NCBI GenBank assembly: GCA_963676725.1
Contig: OY781463.1
Location: 2,170,001-2,234,000, forward strand
Length of the DNA stretch: 64,000 nt
Reading direction: 5' to 3'
Source: G963662905 sp963676725
GTDB taxonomy: Bacteria > Bacteroidota > Bacteroidia > Bacteroidales > WRLA01
A program made the position numbers and the translations under genes. Position 1 is the first letter of the stretch. Every line of letters begins with the position of its first letter. The notes below the pieces were generated by a model. It saw only the letters and a program-made list of their open reading frames with translations. It did no database searches and was not told the origin of the DNA. Shown here piece by piece: positions 63,011-64,000 of this stretch.

Positions 63011-63967
63011 CTAATTTCCAAAAGGTTTGCTGCTTTGGTCAAAATCCGGACGATAAAATTTATTGCTCTCTAAATCCTGCACCCATCCTCTAGAAAAACC
63101 CAAACGATGAAGTTTATGGACAATAGAATTGTATTCTTCCTTTTTCAATGAACGCATCAGGCTTCCATTCAAAATCAGTCCTTCCGGCGGGTAATATTGC
63201 GCCATTAATGAAAGATAAATATCTGTACCAAAGGAGGATGCAATCAGTTTTAGCAGCTCCTCCGACTGATCCACAAAACCGGGAAGCACAAGATGTCGTA
63301 CAATTACCCCTGAAAAAGCATTTCCTTCCGCATCACATTTTAAATCCGTTCCCTTTTGCCGAAACATCTCTGCAATAGCCTTATGCGCTATTTCGGGATA
63401 GTTGGATATGGCGGAAAGTTTTTGTGCCAATTGTTTATCAGAATATTTATAATCAGGCAAATAAACATCAACAAGCCCCTCAAGCATTTTCAGGCTCGAA
63501 ACACGATCATAAGCATTCGTATTATAAACAATACTGGGTTTATAGCCTTTTTTCCACAGTAGATCAATAATAGCAATCATTTGCGGCAGATAATGCCCAG
63601 GAGATACAAATCCAAGTGAAGGAATTCCCTGATCGAGGAATGGAATAATTGCATCAACTGCCTGTTGAATGGAGTATATTCTGCCTTTTTGCGGAACAGA
63701 ATTCGAGCTAATTTGCATATTCTGGCAATAGACACACTGCAGATTGCAATGCATAAAGAACAGATTGCAAATCCCTTTGGACCCGGAAATTGGAGGCTCT
63801 TCGCCTTGGTGCAGGCAAATGGATGCAATAGCCGGATCAGAGCCGGAACGACAATATCCTAATGCATTAAGGTTTCGGTTTGCCCCACATTGATGAGGGC
63901 ACAAACGACAGGAATTTAAAGACTGCTTAAAACAGCGCAATACATTGTTGGGCAGTGCGTTCAACAT
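63011..63967 (-). CDS. Radical SAM protein (PflA-like, COG1313 type)
   Basis: About 318 aa from the ATG at 63967 (a TTG four codons upstream is also in frame). An N-terminal cysteine cluster (CRLCPHQCGANR and LGYCRSG) precedes the radical SAM motif CNLQCVYC (CxxxCxxC, about residues 74-81). Then come SLGFVSPGHYLPQMI, PSIVYNTNAYD, VDVYLPDYKYSD and GVIVRHLVLPG. This is the arrangement of uncharacterised pyruvate-formate-lyase-activating-like proteins, which have a GYC-type leader. The target protein is unknown. It is convergent with the 366-aa gene (3-bp gap), and the window ends 33 bp beyond it. Confidence 0.85.
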   Translation of the reverse strand: MLNALPNNVLRCFKQSLNSCRLCPHQCGANRNLNALGYCRSGSDPAIASICLHQGEEPPISGSKGICNLFFMHCNLQCVYCQNMQISSNSVPQKGRIYSIQQAVDAIIPFLDQGIPSLGFVSPGHYLPQMIAIIDLLWKKGYKPSIVYNTNAYDRVSSLKMLEGLVDVYLPDYKYSDKQLAQKLSAISNYPEIAHKAIAEMFRQKGTDLKCDAEGNAFSGVIVRHLVLPGFVDQSEELLKLIASSFGTDIYLSLMAQYYPPEGLILNGSLMRSLKKEEYNSIVHKLHRLGFSRGWVQDLESNKFYRPDFDQSSKPFGN

Positions 63968-64000
63968 TCCAAAAACCAATTAGTATTGAACAGGCATACT

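Noticed and set aside
1..64000. tRNA, rRNA or other structural RNA genes
   Set aside because: No cloverleaf with a GGTTCGAATCC-type arm or rRNA-like stretch was noticed on either strand; a dedicated scan (tRNAscan-SE, Infernal) was not possible.

Overview
The window looks like chromosomal DNA of a free-living member of the Bacteroidota, probably class Bacteroidia. The reasons are: several secreted proteins end in a type IX secretion (Por-type) sorting domain; there is a TonB-dependent receptor, a FISUMP-domain lipoprotein, a CotH lipoprotein and a DUF4301 protein; Shine-Dalgarno sequences are weak or absent; likely promoters resemble the Bacteroidota TTTG/TAnnTTTG pattern; and the DNA is AT-rich with many short intergenic palindromes. 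No tRNA, rRNA, CRISPR array, phage or intact transposase gene was found. Most genes are on the minus strand.

1-12.9 kb: the end of an AraC regulator, a type IX cargo protein, UPF0158, a CotH lipoprotein, a GH38 alpha-mannosidase, RlmF and MarC, a GH13 lipoprotein, a membrane-anchored isochorismatase-like hydrolase and a methyltransferase. 13.3-18.1 kb: a tight plus-strand operon of TonB-dependent receptor, YfiR-like protein and hybrid histidine kinase. 18.9-28 kb: NDH-2, a methyltransferase, a second hybrid kinase and a GH3/GH29 pair. 28-41.7 kb: two orphan antitoxin-like regulators (one beside a deleted HigB toxin), type IX cargo, a U32 peptidase, a formyltransferase-fold enzyme, FISUMP and DUF4301 proteins. 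42-54 kb: RNase Z, ribosomal protein S1, two more type IX cargo proteins surrounded by gene fragments and duplicated segments, and a short DnaE-type polymerase.

54-64 kb: a fumarylacetoacetase-family hydrolase, a radical SAM/ferredoxin pair, an SRPBCC/GyrI-like protein, and then the most interesting part. This is a minus-strand operon of an 89-aa protein, a coiled-coil protein, a membrane protein with a cytoplasmic domain and a periplasmic OmpA-like domain, a Ras-like small GTPase and a soluble histidine kinase. It faces a divergent gene of unknown function across a 319-bp gap holding nine TTAAG/CTTAA sites spaced at multiples of about 10 bp. The likely theme is GTPase and kinase signalling linked to the cell envelope, but no function is demonstrated.

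The intergenic DNA is rich in repeats: a MITE-like palindromic element at 35.2-35.6 kb, a 136-bp tandem duplication at 31.9-32.2 kb, a palindrome cluster at 41.8-42.1 kb, and duplicated fragments at 45-51 kb that record past gene duplication and loss.
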